Assembly (NCBI RefSeq): GCF_013343715.1
Contig: NZ_JABUNR010000001.1
Location: 186,001 to 250,000, forward strand
Reading direction: 5' to 3'
From: Mesobacillus harenae
GTDB lineage: Bacteria; Bacillota; Bacilli; Bacillales; Cytobacillaceae
Length of the DNA: 64,000 nt
Numbering within the stretch: the stretch's first letter is position 1; each line of letters opens with the position of its first letter. The position numbers and the translations under genes are program-made. The notes under the pieces are model-generated. The model searched no databases. It had not been told where the DNA came from and worked only from the letters and a program-made list of their open reading frames with translations. Below, in pieces: positions 1 through 8,555 of the stretch.

Positions 1-11
1 AACAGCTTGGA

Positions 12-1196
12 ATGAGTAATGAAGTATTAGAATTACGTAGCAAGGTGAGAAGGTTTATTGATGAAAATGTCATTCCGGTAGAATCGCTCGTGGAAGAATG
101 GGATGAAGAAGGTCAAAGAGTTCTAAAGAACTTACAGGAGGAAGCTAAAAAAGAAGGAATATGGGCTTTAGGTTTGCCAAAGGAAATCGGAGGCGGAGGC
201 CTGCCCTTTATGGATTACGTATTTATCAATGAAATTGTAGGCCGTTCAGAAGCAGCGATGTTTGCTCTTGGAACTCATACAGCACAGGATGGCACGATGC
301 TGCACTTATTTGGAACAAAAGAACAAAAGGAAAGATGGCTATTGCCAATGGTAGCTGGAGAAATCAATCCATCAGTAGGCTTAACCGAACCAAATGTAGC
401 CGGTTCAGATCCAACGCTTATTCAATCCTCCGCATACTTAGATAGAGATGAGTGGGTAATCAATGCTCATAAATGGTTTACTTCAGGGGCGACAAGAGCA
501 GCCTTCACAACCGTTTTTTGTGTGACAGAACCCGAGGCTGAAAGCAGACATAAACGAGCTTCGATGATTCTCGTGCCAACAAATTCTCCTGGATACGAAA
601 TAGTGAGAGTTGTACCTACAATGGGACATACTTCTGGAGCCCATTGTGAGATCCGCTTAACTAATGTAAGAGTTCCGAAGGAGAATTTATTAGGAGAACG
701 TGGAGAAGGCTTTGGTATTGCTCAAAAGAGACTAGGTCCAGGGAGAATTTACCACTCTATGAGGTGGCTTGGTCAGGCCCAAAGAGCATTTGATCTAATG
801 TGTAACAGAGCTCTGAATAGATACGCACACGGATCGCTGCTAGCTGATAAGCAAATGATTCAAAAATTTATCGCTGACTCTGCAACTGATATTCAGTCAG
901 CTAGACTATTAACCTTTGAAGCTGCAAAGAAAATTGACCGTGGGGAAGACGCGCGTGTTGATATAGCAATGATAAAGGTATATGGTGCAAAAGTTCTTCA
1001 TGATGTTATTGATCGAGCCATTCAGGTACATGGAGCTTTAGGTGTTACGTCTGATACTCCGCTTGAAAAAATGTATAGGGATGCTAGATATGCGCGTATT
1101 TACGATGGTCCAGATGAAGTGCATACTGCATCGATCGCACGTCAAATTTTAAAGAAATACAAGCAAAATGAGAGCTGGGATCCTGCTAATTTTTAG
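12..1196 (+). CDS. Acyl-CoA dehydrogenase family protein (ACAD10/11-like)
   Basis: A 394-residue soluble flavoenzyme of the acyl-CoA dehydrogenase family, expected to oxidise an acyl-CoA to the 2-enoyl-CoA using FAD and electron-transfer flavoprotein. The family landmarks are visible: GLTEPNVAGSDP near residues 123-134 (acyl and flavin binding), KWFTSGA near 154, and a C-terminal YRDARYARIYDGPDEVH stretch. Where many acyl-CoA dehydrogenases have YEGT with a catalytic Glu, this protein has YDGPDE, putting Asp at about position 365; the DGPDEVH form is typical of the ACAD10/11-like branch. The start lies so near the window edge that its ribosome site cannot be judged. The TRAP transporter begins 93 bp downstream on the same strand, suggesting that the imported acid is handled as a CoA ester. 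The exact substrate is unknown. Confidence 0.9.
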   Translation: MSNEVLELRSKVRRFIDENVIPVESLVEEWDEEGQRVLKNLQEEAKKEGIWALGLPKEIGGGGLPFMDYVFINEIVGRSEAAMFALGTHTAQDGTMLHLFGTKEQKERWLLPMVAGEINPSVGLTEPNVAGSDPTLIQSSAYLDRDEWVINAHKWFTSGATRAAFTTVFCVTEPEAESRHKRASMILVPTNSPGYEIVRVVPTMGHTSGAHCEIRLTNVRVPKENLLGERGEGFGIAQKRLGPGRIYHSMRWLGQAQRAFDLMCNRALNRYAHGSLLADKQMIQKFIADSATDIQSARLLTFEAAKKIDRGEDARVDIAMIKVYGAKVLHDVIDRAIQVHGALGVTSDTPLEKMYRDARYARIYDGPDEVHTASIARQILKKYKQNESWDPANF

Positions 1197-1289
1197 AGAG
1201 CGTTAGGTAGTGCGTTTTTGTCACAAACATATTTTTATGAAATAAATTATCGGAATATTCAATTAAAACAAAATATTTAGGAGGTTATT

Positions 1290-2429
1290 ATGAAAAAACT
1301 TACATTATTTCTGATAAGTTTAATCGTATTATTCATGGCTGCAGGCTGTCAGGTTGAACAATCTTCGCCATCTTTCACAAGTGGGGAAGGAGCAGAAGAA
1401 GGAGAAGAAAAAATTGTTTTACGGGCTTCAACAGGGCTGCCCGAGAATCACATTTGGATGACATCCCTCCTGATCCCTTGGATGGATAAAGTAGAAAAAG
1501 ATTCGAATGGAAAAGTGGAATTTGAATTATTTGCTGGAGGAGAATTAGTTGCTTTAGGGCAGGAATTCGATGCGTTAAATGCAGGTACAATCGATGTGGC
1601 ATTACCGATTATGCCGTTATACGACCCAAGTAGATTTCCATTATCAGAGGTAACGATGCTTCCGCTAGCCGAAACGAGTATGGAAACCTTCAATAAAGCT
1701 TTTGCAGAACTAATCTATGGTGATTTTAAATTCCAAGACGGAGAAACATTCTCCGAGTCTGAGTTTACCTCCAACAAATTAAAAGTATGGGCTATGAATG
1801 GAGGGTCAGCATACGTCCTTTCAACAACAGGAACAAATATTGATACAATCGATGATATTCAAGGCTTAAGGATTAGAACAGGTTCACGTCTTAACGAATT
1901 ATATGTAAAAAATGTAGGTGCAACACCTATCAGTATGCCACAAACAGATGGCTATGATGCACTAAGCCGCGGCACCATCGATGGAACACTTATGGCTGTA
2001 GGTGATTGGGGTGGCTGGGGCTATCAAGAATTATTTAAATATGTTCTTGAAGGTGCTTATATCGGTCACTTCTCCGCGGTATTTGGAATGCAAGAAGAAA
2101 AGTGGAATTCATTGCCTGATGATGTACAAAAGGTATTAGATAATGCAGCACAAGAATTACAGTTAGGTACTGAACAACATGAAAAGATGTCGGCTGAAGA
2201 AAAGAAAGTATACGACGAGGTTGAAGGTAAGGTTGAATTTGAAACGTTAGGGGATTTAGATCCTGCTACACGTGACCATATCATGGCAGCAATGTCAAAG
2301 ACTTGGTTTGATTGGATTGAGCTCATGGAGGCTGATGGTCAACCTGGTAAACAAACGGCAATCCTTTGGAGAGATATTATCACGGAAGCTGGTGGAAAGG
2401 TACCAGATGCAGTAATGGACCTAGAATAA
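1290..2429 (+). CDS. dctP: TRAP transporter substrate-binding lipoprotein DctP (cluster 1)
   Basis: Extracytoplasmic solute receptor of a tripartite ATP-independent periplasmic (TRAP) transporter, here tethered to the outer face of the membrane as a lipoprotein. The 379-residue protein starts with a short Lys-containing N-terminus, a hydrophobic stretch and the lipobox MAAGC (Cys20). The DctP fold signature GLRIRTG near residues 190-196 carries the Arg that in this family binds the solute carboxylate; ALSRGTIDG follows at about 222-230. A good AGGAGG ribosome site precedes ATG 1290. It opens a dctP-dctM-dctQ group. The protein is clearly paralogous to the receptor at 45832-46968: both share ELV, the YDPxxFPLSEVxMLPLA block and ...DxW after the Arg region. 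The solute is likely a carboxylic acid, but its identity is not readable. Confidence 0.92.
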   Translation: MKKLTLFLISLIVLFMAAGCQVEQSSPSFTSGEGAEEGEEKIVLRASTGLPENHIWMTSLLIPWMDKVEKDSNGKVEFELFAGGELVALGQEFDALNAGTIDVALPIMPLYDPSRFPLSEVTMLPLAETSMETFNKAFAELIYGDFKFQDGETFSESEFTSNKLKVWAMNGGSAYVLSTTGTNIDTIDDIQGLRIRTGSRLNELYVKNVGATPISMPQTDGYDALSRGTIDGTLMAVGDWGGWGYQELFKYVLEGAYIGHFSAVFGMQEEKWNSLPDDVQKVLDNAAQELQLGTEQHEKMSAEEKKVYDEVEGKVEFETLGDLDPATRDHIMAAMSKTWFDWIELMEADGQPGKQTAILWRDIITEAGGKVPDAVMDLE

Positions 2430-2468
2430 GAATCCTGAAATCTTAGCCATATACCGGAGGTGACCTTT

Positions 2469-3824
2469 TTGCCAGAGTCAGTAGCTTTGATCATTATTTT
2501 TGGATTGTTTTTTCTGCTTTTGCTGGCTGGACAACAAATTAGTACAGTTTTATTAGCTACAGGTATTGTTGGAGTGTTCCTCTACGGTGGAAGCGGTGCT
2601 TTAACCGGAATCCTACAGCTAGAGCCATACACAAGGGTCGCCAGCTATGCCTTAACCACGATTCCACTGTTTATTTTAATGGCAGAATTTATTATGTACT
2701 CAGATATTGTTAAATACCTTTATCATATGTTATTTAAAGTATCTAAAGGAAAACCTGGAATTTTGGGTGTATTCACAATTTTATTAGGAGGGTTTTTAGG
2801 TGCTGTATCTGGGTCAGCATCTGCCATTTCAGCAGCATTAGGGCAAATTTCAGTGCCTGAGTTAAGGAAGCATGGATATAATGAGAACCTGGCCGGGGCA
2901 GTTGCTGCCTCCGCTGGTTCTTTAGCCACTTTAATTCCACCTTCCATTGGATTAATTATTTATGGTGCCATCACGCAAACACCCGTTGGCCAGCTGTTCA
3001 TGGCTTCCGTTATTCCAGGTATTTTAACCATTGGAGTTTTAGTGATCTGCACTTTATTTTTTTACCATCGATCTAAAGCGAGTGTGGACCCTAGAGTATT
3101 AACTAGTTCCGTTCGCGAAGAAGCTGCAGCGATAGAAGAAACCGCTCATGCAGAAGAAGATATTCCAACTTCAAAGTTTGTTATTTCACTTATTGCCAGT
3201 TTATTTATCATGGGTTCTGTCTTTATTGGAATCTATACAGGAATTTTTACACCTACGGAAGCAGGGGGCGTTGGTGCAGCAATTAGTTTAATTGCAGCTA
3301 TTTGTCTTGGAAAAGTAAATGTTGCTTTTATCAAAAACTCACTTAGAAGTACGGTGAGAATCACTTGTATGGTTATGATGATTATGATTGGCGCACAGGT
3401 TTTTGCAAAATTCATTTCACTTTCCATGATTCCTAGAAAATTAATAGCACTATTAGAACCTTTAGCTGGGACACCAATACTAGTCATCGTTCTATTATTA
3501 ATCACCTATTTCATCCTATTTATGTTTGTGGAAGGTGCAGCTGTTTTATTGATGGCCGTCCCTGTAACGCTGCCAATTGCTCAAATGATTGGACTGGATG
3601 CCATTGAATTTGGGATGTTAATCGGGGTTGTAGGTGCAGCAGGTCTATTAACCCCACCAGTTGGTATGTGTGTGTATGCGGTAGCAGGAGTAACGAAAAC
3701 ACCAATAGACCGTTTATTTCGATATTCAACCATATTCGCAGTAATGATATGTGTAATTGTGGTACCCTTATTACTCATTTTTCCACAATTAATAACATGG
3801 CTGCCGGATACCATGTCACAATAA
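2469..3824 (+). CDS. dctM: TRAP transporter large permease DctM (cluster 1)
   Basis: Large integral-membrane subunit of the TRAP transporter, which couples solute uptake to an ion gradient. The protein of about 451 residues is hydrophobic throughout, with roughly a dozen membrane segments and the repeated family motifs GAVSGSASAISAALGQI (near 110-125) and TPPVGMCVYAVAG near the end; an EGAAVLLM block lies before the latter. I place the start at TTG 2469 rather than the upstream GTG 2460, because GGAGGTGA at 2456-2463 is the ribosome binding site and overlaps the GTG. It follows dctP by 39 bp and precedes dctQ by 21 bp. The order P-M-Q is shared with cluster 3 and differs from P-Q-M in cluster 2. 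Confidence 0.9.
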   Translation: MPESVALIIIFGLFFLLLLAGQQISTVLLATGIVGVFLYGGSGALTGILQLEPYTRVASYALTTIPLFILMAEFIMYSDIVKYLYHMLFKVSKGKPGILGVFTILLGGFLGAVSGSASAISAALGQISVPELRKHGYNENLAGAVAASAGSLATLIPPSIGLIIYGAITQTPVGQLFMASVIPGILTIGVLVICTLFFYHRSKASVDPRVLTSSVREEAAAIEETAHAEEDIPTSKFVISLIASLFIMGSVFIGIYTGIFTPTEAGGVGAAISLIAAICLGKVNVAFIKNSLRSTVRITCMVMMIMIGAQVFAKFISLSMIPRKLIALLEPLAGTPILVIVLLLITYFILFMFVEGAAVLLMAVPVTLPIAQMIGLDAIEFGMLIGVVGAAGLLTPPVGMCVYAVAGVTKTPIDRLFRYSTIFAVMICVIVVPLLLIFPQLITWLPDTMSQ

Positions 3825-3845
3825 CCGAAAAAGGATGTGAAGAGG

Positions 3846-4346
3846 ATGGATGGGGGACTGCTGAAATTTAAGAATGGCTTTAACTATATAAAAACAAGCG
3901 GATTAATCCTTAGCGCTATCGGAATTGTGATTATCATGGTAACCATCGCTATTGACGTATTTTTGCGTAACGTTTTTAATTCATCCATTTCAGGAAATTA
4001 TGAATTAATTCAAAAGTACCTTATGCCCTTAGTTGTATTTCCAGCAATGGCGATCACATATTCTTCCGGTATCATGCCAAGGTTAGATATGATTGTAGAA
4101 AAATTCTCTCCAAAGATTCAATATGTGATCCACTTGTTTGTATCACTAATTGATTTCCTAATTATGGTTCTGCTTATTTACTATACCTGGAATTACGCGA
4201 TGCAAGCGCTAGCTGCCAACGTAACGTTCCCAGCAGGAGGCGCCATGTACCCGTTGTACCCGGTTTTGTTTATCGTACCTATTGGCTTTGTATTATTAGC
4301 CATTGAAATCTTATTAAACATGATGCCTGCAACAAAAAAGAGTTAA
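3846..4346 (+). CDS. dctQ: TRAP transporter small permease DctQ (cluster 1)
   Basis: Small membrane subunit of the TRAP transporter, about 166 residues with four predicted membrane segments, the usual DctQ topology. The family feature DVFLRNVFN after the first membrane segment is present (residues about 36-44), as is a PGE/ISGNYELIQ-like loop leading to segment two. AAAGGATGTGA upstream positions the start at ATG 3846 better than at the GTG 3837, which overlaps the ribosome site. It is the last gene of the group and is followed within 15 bases by a hairpin terminator. Sequence and order resemble the DctQ at 48386-48949. Its assignment rests on size, topology and position next to dctM. Confidence 0.87.
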   Translation: MDGGLLKFKNGFNYIKTSGLILSAIGIVIIMVTIAIDVFLRNVFNSSISGNYELIQKYLMPLVVFPAMAITYSSGIMPRLDMIVEKFSPKIQYVIHLFVSLIDFLIMVLLIYYTWNYAMQALAANVTFPAGGAMYPLYPVLFIVPIGFVLLAIEILLNMMPATKKS

Positions 4347-4358
4347 TCTTCCATATGA

Positions 4359-4411
4359 GCCGGTCTCCCGATTCGCTAGAATGACAGCGAATTGGGGGAT
4401 AGGCTATTTTT
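4359..4411 (+). terminator. Rho-independent terminator after TRAP cluster 1
   Basis: Long inverted repeat: GGTCTCCCGATTCGCT pairs with AGCGAATTGGGGGATA-GGC around a small loop, followed by a T-rich run (CTATTTTTC). It closes the acyl-CoA dehydrogenase/TRAP transcription unit just before the convergent iron-transport operon. Confidence 0.8.
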
Positions 4412-4494
4412 CTGGGGAGTATGTTTTTCTTAATTTAATTCAAGATGAGATACTAATCCATTATCCGGAAGCAAGAGAATAACCCTATGCTTCC

Positions 4495-5502
4495 TTACTT
4501 TTTTAATAATAAATACACAAAGTAAGGAGCACCGATCAGAGAGACCATGATGCCGGCGGGTACTCCACTAGGTTCAATAATATTGCGTCCAATTGTGTCT
4601 GCGAATAATAATAACCAGCCACCAAGGAGAATAGCTACAGGGATAAACAATTGATTCCTTGGTCCTACTAGAGCTTTTGCCATATGCGGGGCCATTAATC
4701 CGATAAAGCTGATTCCTCCTGTGACGGAAACAGCTGAAGCGGCTAATGCAACAGCTGTTAATAGCAGGATAATCCGTTCCTTTTCTATAGAAACCCCTAC
4801 TCCGATTGCGACGGGTTCGCTTAATCCCAAGAGATTTAATCGATTGGCTTTATATAATGTAAAGGGGATAAGAAGCACTAACCAAGGGAGAAGGGCCCAA
4901 ATAAAGGGCCAATCCGTACCCCAAATATTCCCTGCTAACCACTTGGCAATGAAATCGACTTTTGTGCGTTCAGCTGATGAGATGAGGATAATCATCGCTC
5001 CGGAAAGGGCGAAGGAAAATCCGACCCCGGTAAGCACTAAACTTACTGGCTGCAGGCCTGAATTTTTGTTATAGGCAAACAAATAAATCAAGAAAGCAGT
5101 CAGTATCGCTCCTCCAAAAGCAACAAGTGGAAGCAAATAAACAAATGGTCCTGCTTCAATTGGAAAAAACAAAAAGAATACAGCAATCGCGACACCTGCA
5201 CCTGCGTTAATCCCGATAATGCCGGGGTCAGCAAGGTCATTCCTTGTGATTCCTTGTAGAATCGCACCGGATAAAGCAAGGGCCATGCCTGCTAACAGGG
5301 TAATGAGAATCCGCGGTAAGCGGACAGAAAACAAGACAAATTCCTCTTTAAATGTACCTTGTCCCAATAGGGTTGGGACAAGGCGGTCATAGGATAGAGA
5401 CGAGTACCCCAATCCCATTCCGATAAAAATAGTGACGAGAATAAGCAGTATGGAGATCCCCAAAATCATACGCTGTTTCTTTATTAAGGCCGGATGAATC
5501 AT
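4495..5502 (-). CDS. fhuG: Iron-siderophore ABC transporter permease (FecCD family), FhuG-like
   Basis: Second permease subunit of an iron(III)-hydroxamate ABC importer; 335 residues and about ten membrane segments, matching the usual FecCD size. The family motifs are visible: GITRNDLADPGIIGINAGA around residues 84-102 (compare TRNPLADPGLLGL in the partner) and GGISFIGLMAPHMAK near 260, part of the cytoplasmic loop that contacts the ATPase. Its ATG overlaps the stop of the upstream permease gene (ATGA at 5499-5502), which implies translational coupling and a 1:1 heterodimer. It is the last gene of the operon fhuC-fhuD-fhuB-fhuG and converges on TRAP cluster 1. The named symbol follows the neighbouring FhuD-like receptor. 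Confidence 0.88.
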   Translation of the reverse strand: MIHPALIKKQRMILGISILLILVTIFIGMGLGYSSLSYDRLVPTLLGQGTFKEEFVLFSVRLPRILITLLAGMALALSGAILQGITRNDLADPGIIGINAGAGVAIAVFFLFFPIEAGPFVYLLPLVAFGGAILTAFLIYLFAYNKNSGLQPVSLVLTGVGFSFALSGAMIILISSAERTKVDFIAKWLAGNIWGTDWPFIWALLPWLVLLIPFTLYKANRLNLLGLSEPVAIGVGVSIEKERIILLLTAVALAASAVSVTGGISFIGLMAPHMAKALVGPRNQLFIPVAILLGGWLLLFADTIGRNIIEPSGVPAGIMVSLIGAPYFVYLLLKK

Positions 5503-6506
5503 GTGAATGCTTTTCCTCCTTTACGAACAATGATCAGGAAGAATGGAAGCCCTAGTATTGAGACAATGGCAACCACCGGTGTTTCATATGGCGAATGGAT
5601 CGTGCGGCCAAGTGTATCAGCAAACAGCATGAAAGTGGCACCGGCTATGGCCGACATAGGTAGGATAAATCGATAATCCGTTCCAACCAGCACACGGACG
5701 ATATGGGGAATCATGAGGCCGATAAAGGCCATATTTCCTACCAAAGCAACCGATGCGCCTGCAAGAATGATAATAACGACAAAAAGAACCGCTTTGATTT
5801 GTGTGATTTTTTGCCCCAGCCCAATAGCCACTTCTTCATTTAAGCTGAGGATCGTCAACTGTCTTGAAAGGAAAAACGAAATGAGGATCCCGATTACAAT
5901 GAAGGGAATAATTACATTTAACTGGCCCCAGGTCGTCCCGATCATTCCTCCTGCTGTCCACATTGAGACGTCTTTAGAAATTTGAAAATAGAGGCCGACA
6001 CCTTCCGCTACTGCGTATAAGAAGGCAGAAATGGCTGCTCCAGCTAAGACGATCCGGAGTGGGGAGAAGCCACCTTTTTTCATGGCGCTAACCCCGAAGA
6101 CCAGAATAGCCCCAATGGCAGCTCCAATAAAACATGCCACCATGGTCACAAAGTAATTGGCTGATGGGATAAAGGCAATAGTTATGGCCAATGCGGCATT
6201 TGCTCCAGCGGTTAATCCCAATAACCCCGGGTCAGCAAGCGGGTTTCTTGTCATACCTTGCATAATGGCCCCAGAAACGGCAAGAGCTGCGCCCACGACA
6301 ATAGCGGCAATTCCGCGAGGTAAACGAATATCTCGGATAATTGAAATTTTGTCCCCCGAAGCGGAAGATGTTAGAGCCAGCCATGCATCTTTAACTGTAA
6401 TATCAGCGGCTCCCAAAACCATGGCAGCTGCAAACATGCTCAGGAAGACCAGGATTCCAGCTAGTAATTTGTAGATAAATGGCGAAGAATGCTGAGTTTT
6501 TTTCAT
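5499..6506 (-). CDS. fhuB: Iron-siderophore ABC transporter permease (FecCD family), FhuB-like
   Basis: First permease of the siderophore importer, 335 residues with a FecCD-type series of about ten membrane segments. TRNPLADPGLLGLTAGANAA lies near residues 86-105 and NMAFIGLMIPHIVR near 262-275, the region expected to couple to the ATPase. The start ATG 6506 has AAAAGGA about ten bases upstream. A hairpin with a T-run lies between this gene and the receptor gene upstream, so permease message is probably less abundant than receptor message. It overlaps the next permease by four bases. Together with 4495-5502 it would form the membrane channel. Confidence 0.88.
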   Translation of the reverse strand: MKKTQHSSPFIYKLLAGILVFLSMFAAAMVLGAADITVKDAWLALTSSASGDKISIIRDIRLPRGIAAIVVGAALAVSGAIMQGMTRNPLADPGLLGLTAGANAALAITIAFIPSANYFVTMVACFIGAAIGAILVFGVSAMKKGGFSPLRIVLAGAAISAFLYAVAEGVGLYFQISKDVSMWTAGGMIGTTWGQLNVIIPFIVIGILISFFLSRQLTILSLNEEVAIGLGQKITQIKAVLFVVIIILAGASVALVGNMAFIGLMIPHIVRVLVGTDYRFILPMSAIAGATFMLFADTLGRTIHSPYETPVVAIVSILGLPFFLIIVRKGGKAFT

Positions 6507-6530
6507 CTTAACTAGTCCTTTTACTAGAAT

Positions 6531-6562
6531 AAAGAAAAAGGAATTCTAAAGAAAGAATTCCT
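6531..6562 (-). terminator. Intercistronic hairpin between siderophore receptor and permease genes
   Basis: On the minus strand, AGGAATTCT pairs perfectly with AGAATTCCT around a six-base loop and is followed by TTTTTCTTT. It sits within the operon, directly after the receptor stop codon. It looks like a partial terminator or an mRNA 3-prime stabiliser that would favour the receptor over the permeases. Confidence 0.7.
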
Positions 6563-6571
6563 CCTTGTACC

Positions 6572-7495
6572 TTAGTTGCCTAAAAATGACTTCTTGAAAA
6601 ATTCCAATTGCTTCTCCAGTGTGACTGGATCGCTGAAGGATGCACCCTGGCCATTCATTTCGAATACACGGTTATTTTTAACAGCTGGAATGTTTTTGTA
6701 GGTATCTGTTTCCTGGAAAGAAGTATCTGCATCAGAGTATTTGCTAAGAATCACATAATCCCCGGCATACTCAGGAAATACCTCTGCTGATAAGGCAAAA
6801 TAACCCGATTCCAATGCCACTTCTTTTACTTTATCAGGCATTGGCAGTTTCATCGCCTGATATAATATTTCGGTTCCGCGAGCCCAGTTTTCTCCGAATA
6901 CATATAGGTCTTTTCCATAGCTTTCTATGACAGATACGGTGGCATCGTTGCCAATTTTAGCGCGAATTTCTTCTCCTGCTGCTTCTGCACGGGTCTGAAA
7001 GTCATCTACCCAGGCTTGAGCTTCTTTTTCTTTGTTTAATAGCTTGCCAATTTCCAAATGCTGAGTTAAATAGTCTACTTTTCCCCATGTATAGGTAACA
7101 GTAGGAGCAATTTCACTTAACTTATCAAGGTTTTTAATATTCGATAAGCCAATGATTAAATCTGGTTCTAATTCAATAATCTTTTCCAGATTATCTTCCG
7201 AAACTTCCTCAACGTCTTTTAATTGTTCAGCAAAGGTTGGATTATTTTTAGACCAAACATCCACTCCAACAACATTAACTCCTAAATCTAGTACATTACC
7301 AGTGAAGCCAGATAGTAGGATGACTCTTTTCGGGTCTGCAGGAACTTCAATTGGCCCTGTTTCAGATTGGTATGTAATGAATTCTGGCTTATTTTCTTTT
7401 GAAGCTGAACTTACAGCCTTTTCAGTATCTGCCTGGCCGCAGGCACTAATAATCAGAACTAGCATGAGCATAAAGGGTGCTAATATTTTTTTCAT
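6572..7495 (-). CDS. fhuD: Hydroxamate-siderophore-binding lipoprotein (FhuD/YxeB/FhuD2-like)
   Basis: Surface lipoprotein that captures iron(III)-hydroxamate siderophores. It is 307 residues with a lipobox ISAC (Cys19). The class III binding-protein fold is suggested by DPKRVILL near 54, LDLGVNVVGVD near 69 and EPDLIIGLS near 110. The block GNDATVSVIESYGKDLYVFGENWARG (in two pieces, about residues 182-207) parallels Staphylococcus FhuD2, where Trp and Arg of the corresponding GDNWGRG contact the ligand; here they are Trp204 and Arg206. The start is fixed by GGAG just upstream and by the signal peptide, which means that the gene begins 50 bases inside the end of the ATPase gene. Ferrioxamine or ferrichrome-type ligands are likely from this similarity. 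Confidence 0.88.
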   Translation of the reverse strand: MKKILAPFMLMLVLIISACGQADTEKAVSSASKENKPEFITYQSETGPIEVPADPKRVILLSGFTGNVLDLGVNVVGVDVWSKNNPTFAEQLKDVEEVSEDNLEKIIELEPDLIIGLSNIKNLDKLSEIAPTVTYTWGKVDYLTQHLEIGKLLNKEKEAQAWVDDFQTRAEAAGEEIRAKIGNDATVSVIESYGKDLYVFGENWARGTEILYQAMKLPMPDKVKEVALESGYFALSAEVFPEYAGDYVILSKYSDADTSFQETDTYKNIPAVKNNRVFEMNGQGASFSDPVTLEKQLEFFKKSFLGN

Positions 7496-8291
7496 GTTGT
7501 TTTTCTCCTTTTAATAGATTGTAAGTGATACACATCGGCTTATTTGTTCGTGGATCTTTTCCAATGACCGCGTCGATTTGAAAAACCTGGCGGAGTACCT
7601 GAGGAACAATAACCTCCTCACAAGACCCGGCCTTAACCATTTCCCCATCCTTTAGGGCGATGATGTAGTCAGCAAAACGGGCAGCCTGGTTTAAATCATG
7701 GAGCACCATAATAATCGTACGCTGCTGTTCGTAATTGAGCTTTTGCAGTAATTCCAAAACCTCCAGCTGATGTGCCATGTCCAGGTAGGTCGTCGGTTCA
7801 TCCAAAAAAATAATGTCCGTTTCCTGGGCTAAAGCCATCGCAATCCAAACACGCTGCCGCTGGCCTCCGGATAGGGCATCCACTGGACGAAACTTATAGT
7901 CGCTTGTTCCCGTTACCTCAAGTGCCCAGTCAATGACCTCATAATCTTTTTTCGATAGCTTTCCAAAACCATTTTGATACGGAAATCGTCCATAGGACAC
8001 TAGCTCCCCAACCGTTAATCCCGGCGCACTTTCAGGTGATTGTGGGAGAATGGCCATCTTTTTAGCCAGGATTTTGGTGTTCTCCTTTGAAATATCTTTT
8101 CCGTCTAAAAGGACTGATCCAGATTTATGAGAAATGATTCGAGTAATGGCTTTTAATAAGGTTGATTTTCCACACCCATTGGAACCAATAATCGTGGTAA
8201 TTTTTTGATCAGGAATCGTTACACTGAGATTATTAACAATTAATCGTTCACCATAGCCAATGCTTAAGTCATCCGTAAACAGGCGAACCAT
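7446..8291 (-). CDS. fhuC: Iron-siderophore ABC transporter ATPase (FecE/FhuC-like)
   Basis: ATP-hydrolysing subunit of the siderophore importer; 281 residues. Walker A GSNGCGKS is at 36-43, the Q-loop near PQS (83-85), the ABC signature LSGGQ at 140-144, Walker B IIFLDEP at 160-166 and the H-loop HD in VLHDLNQA. It is the first gene of the minus-strand operon, whose promoter region holds a Fur box. Its last 50 bases overlap the receptor gene in another frame; the C-terminal 15 or so residues are therefore encoded over the receptor signal peptide. Length is close to YusV/FhuC-type ATPases, so the overlap appears genuine and not a frameshift artefact. Confidence 0.92.
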   Translation of the reverse strand: MVRLFTDDLSIGYGERLIVNNLSVTIPDQKITTIIGSNGCGKSTLLKAITRIISHKSGSVLLDGKDISKENTKILAKKMAILPQSPESAPGLTVGELVSYGRFPYQNGFGKLSKKDYEVIDWALEVTGTSDYKFRPVDALSGGQRQRVWIAMALAQETDIIFLDEPTTYLDMAHQLEVLELLQKLNYEQQRTIIMVLHDLNQAARFADYIIALKDGEMVKAGSCEEVIVPQVLRQVFQIDAVIGKDPRTNKPMCITYNLLKGEKQHEKNISTLYAHASSDY

Positions 8292-8320
8292 TCTATATCA
8301 CCCCCAATAATGAATTTAAA

Positions 8321-8340
8321 TGAAAATGATTATCAGTATC
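8321..8340. promoter_or_regulatory. Fur box for the siderophore operon
   Basis: TGAAAATGATTATCAGTATC lies about 30 bases upstream of the ATPase start and fits the overlapping heptamer pattern of Bacillus Fur sites (TGATAATnATTATCA) with few mismatches. Iron-replete repression of the fhu operon is expected from this. Confidence 0.8.
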
Positions 8341-8510
8341 GATCACTATTTAAATATAAATCTCACTTTTAGAAAAGTCAATCTAAATATTTGACAAATA
8401 TTTGACCTTGTAAGTTTGCTATTAAAGTGTCAAAAAGCAGTTGGATTTAATAAGATAACGAAGTTTTGTGAAAATTCTTATTGAATAACAGGTGAAAATC
8501 ATTTATTCTT

Positions 8511-8531
8511 ATTGATAATGATAATCATTTA
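8511..8531. promoter_or_regulatory. Fur box for the flavoprotein gene
   Basis: ATTGATAATGATAATCATTT is a near-perfect match to the classic 19-bp Fur box GATAATGATAATCATTATC. It ends about 25 bases before the ATG of the divergent flavoprotein gene, a position where bound Fur would block initiation. Confidence 0.9.
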
Positions 8532-8555
8532 CGGTGATTTTAAGGGGTGACAGAA

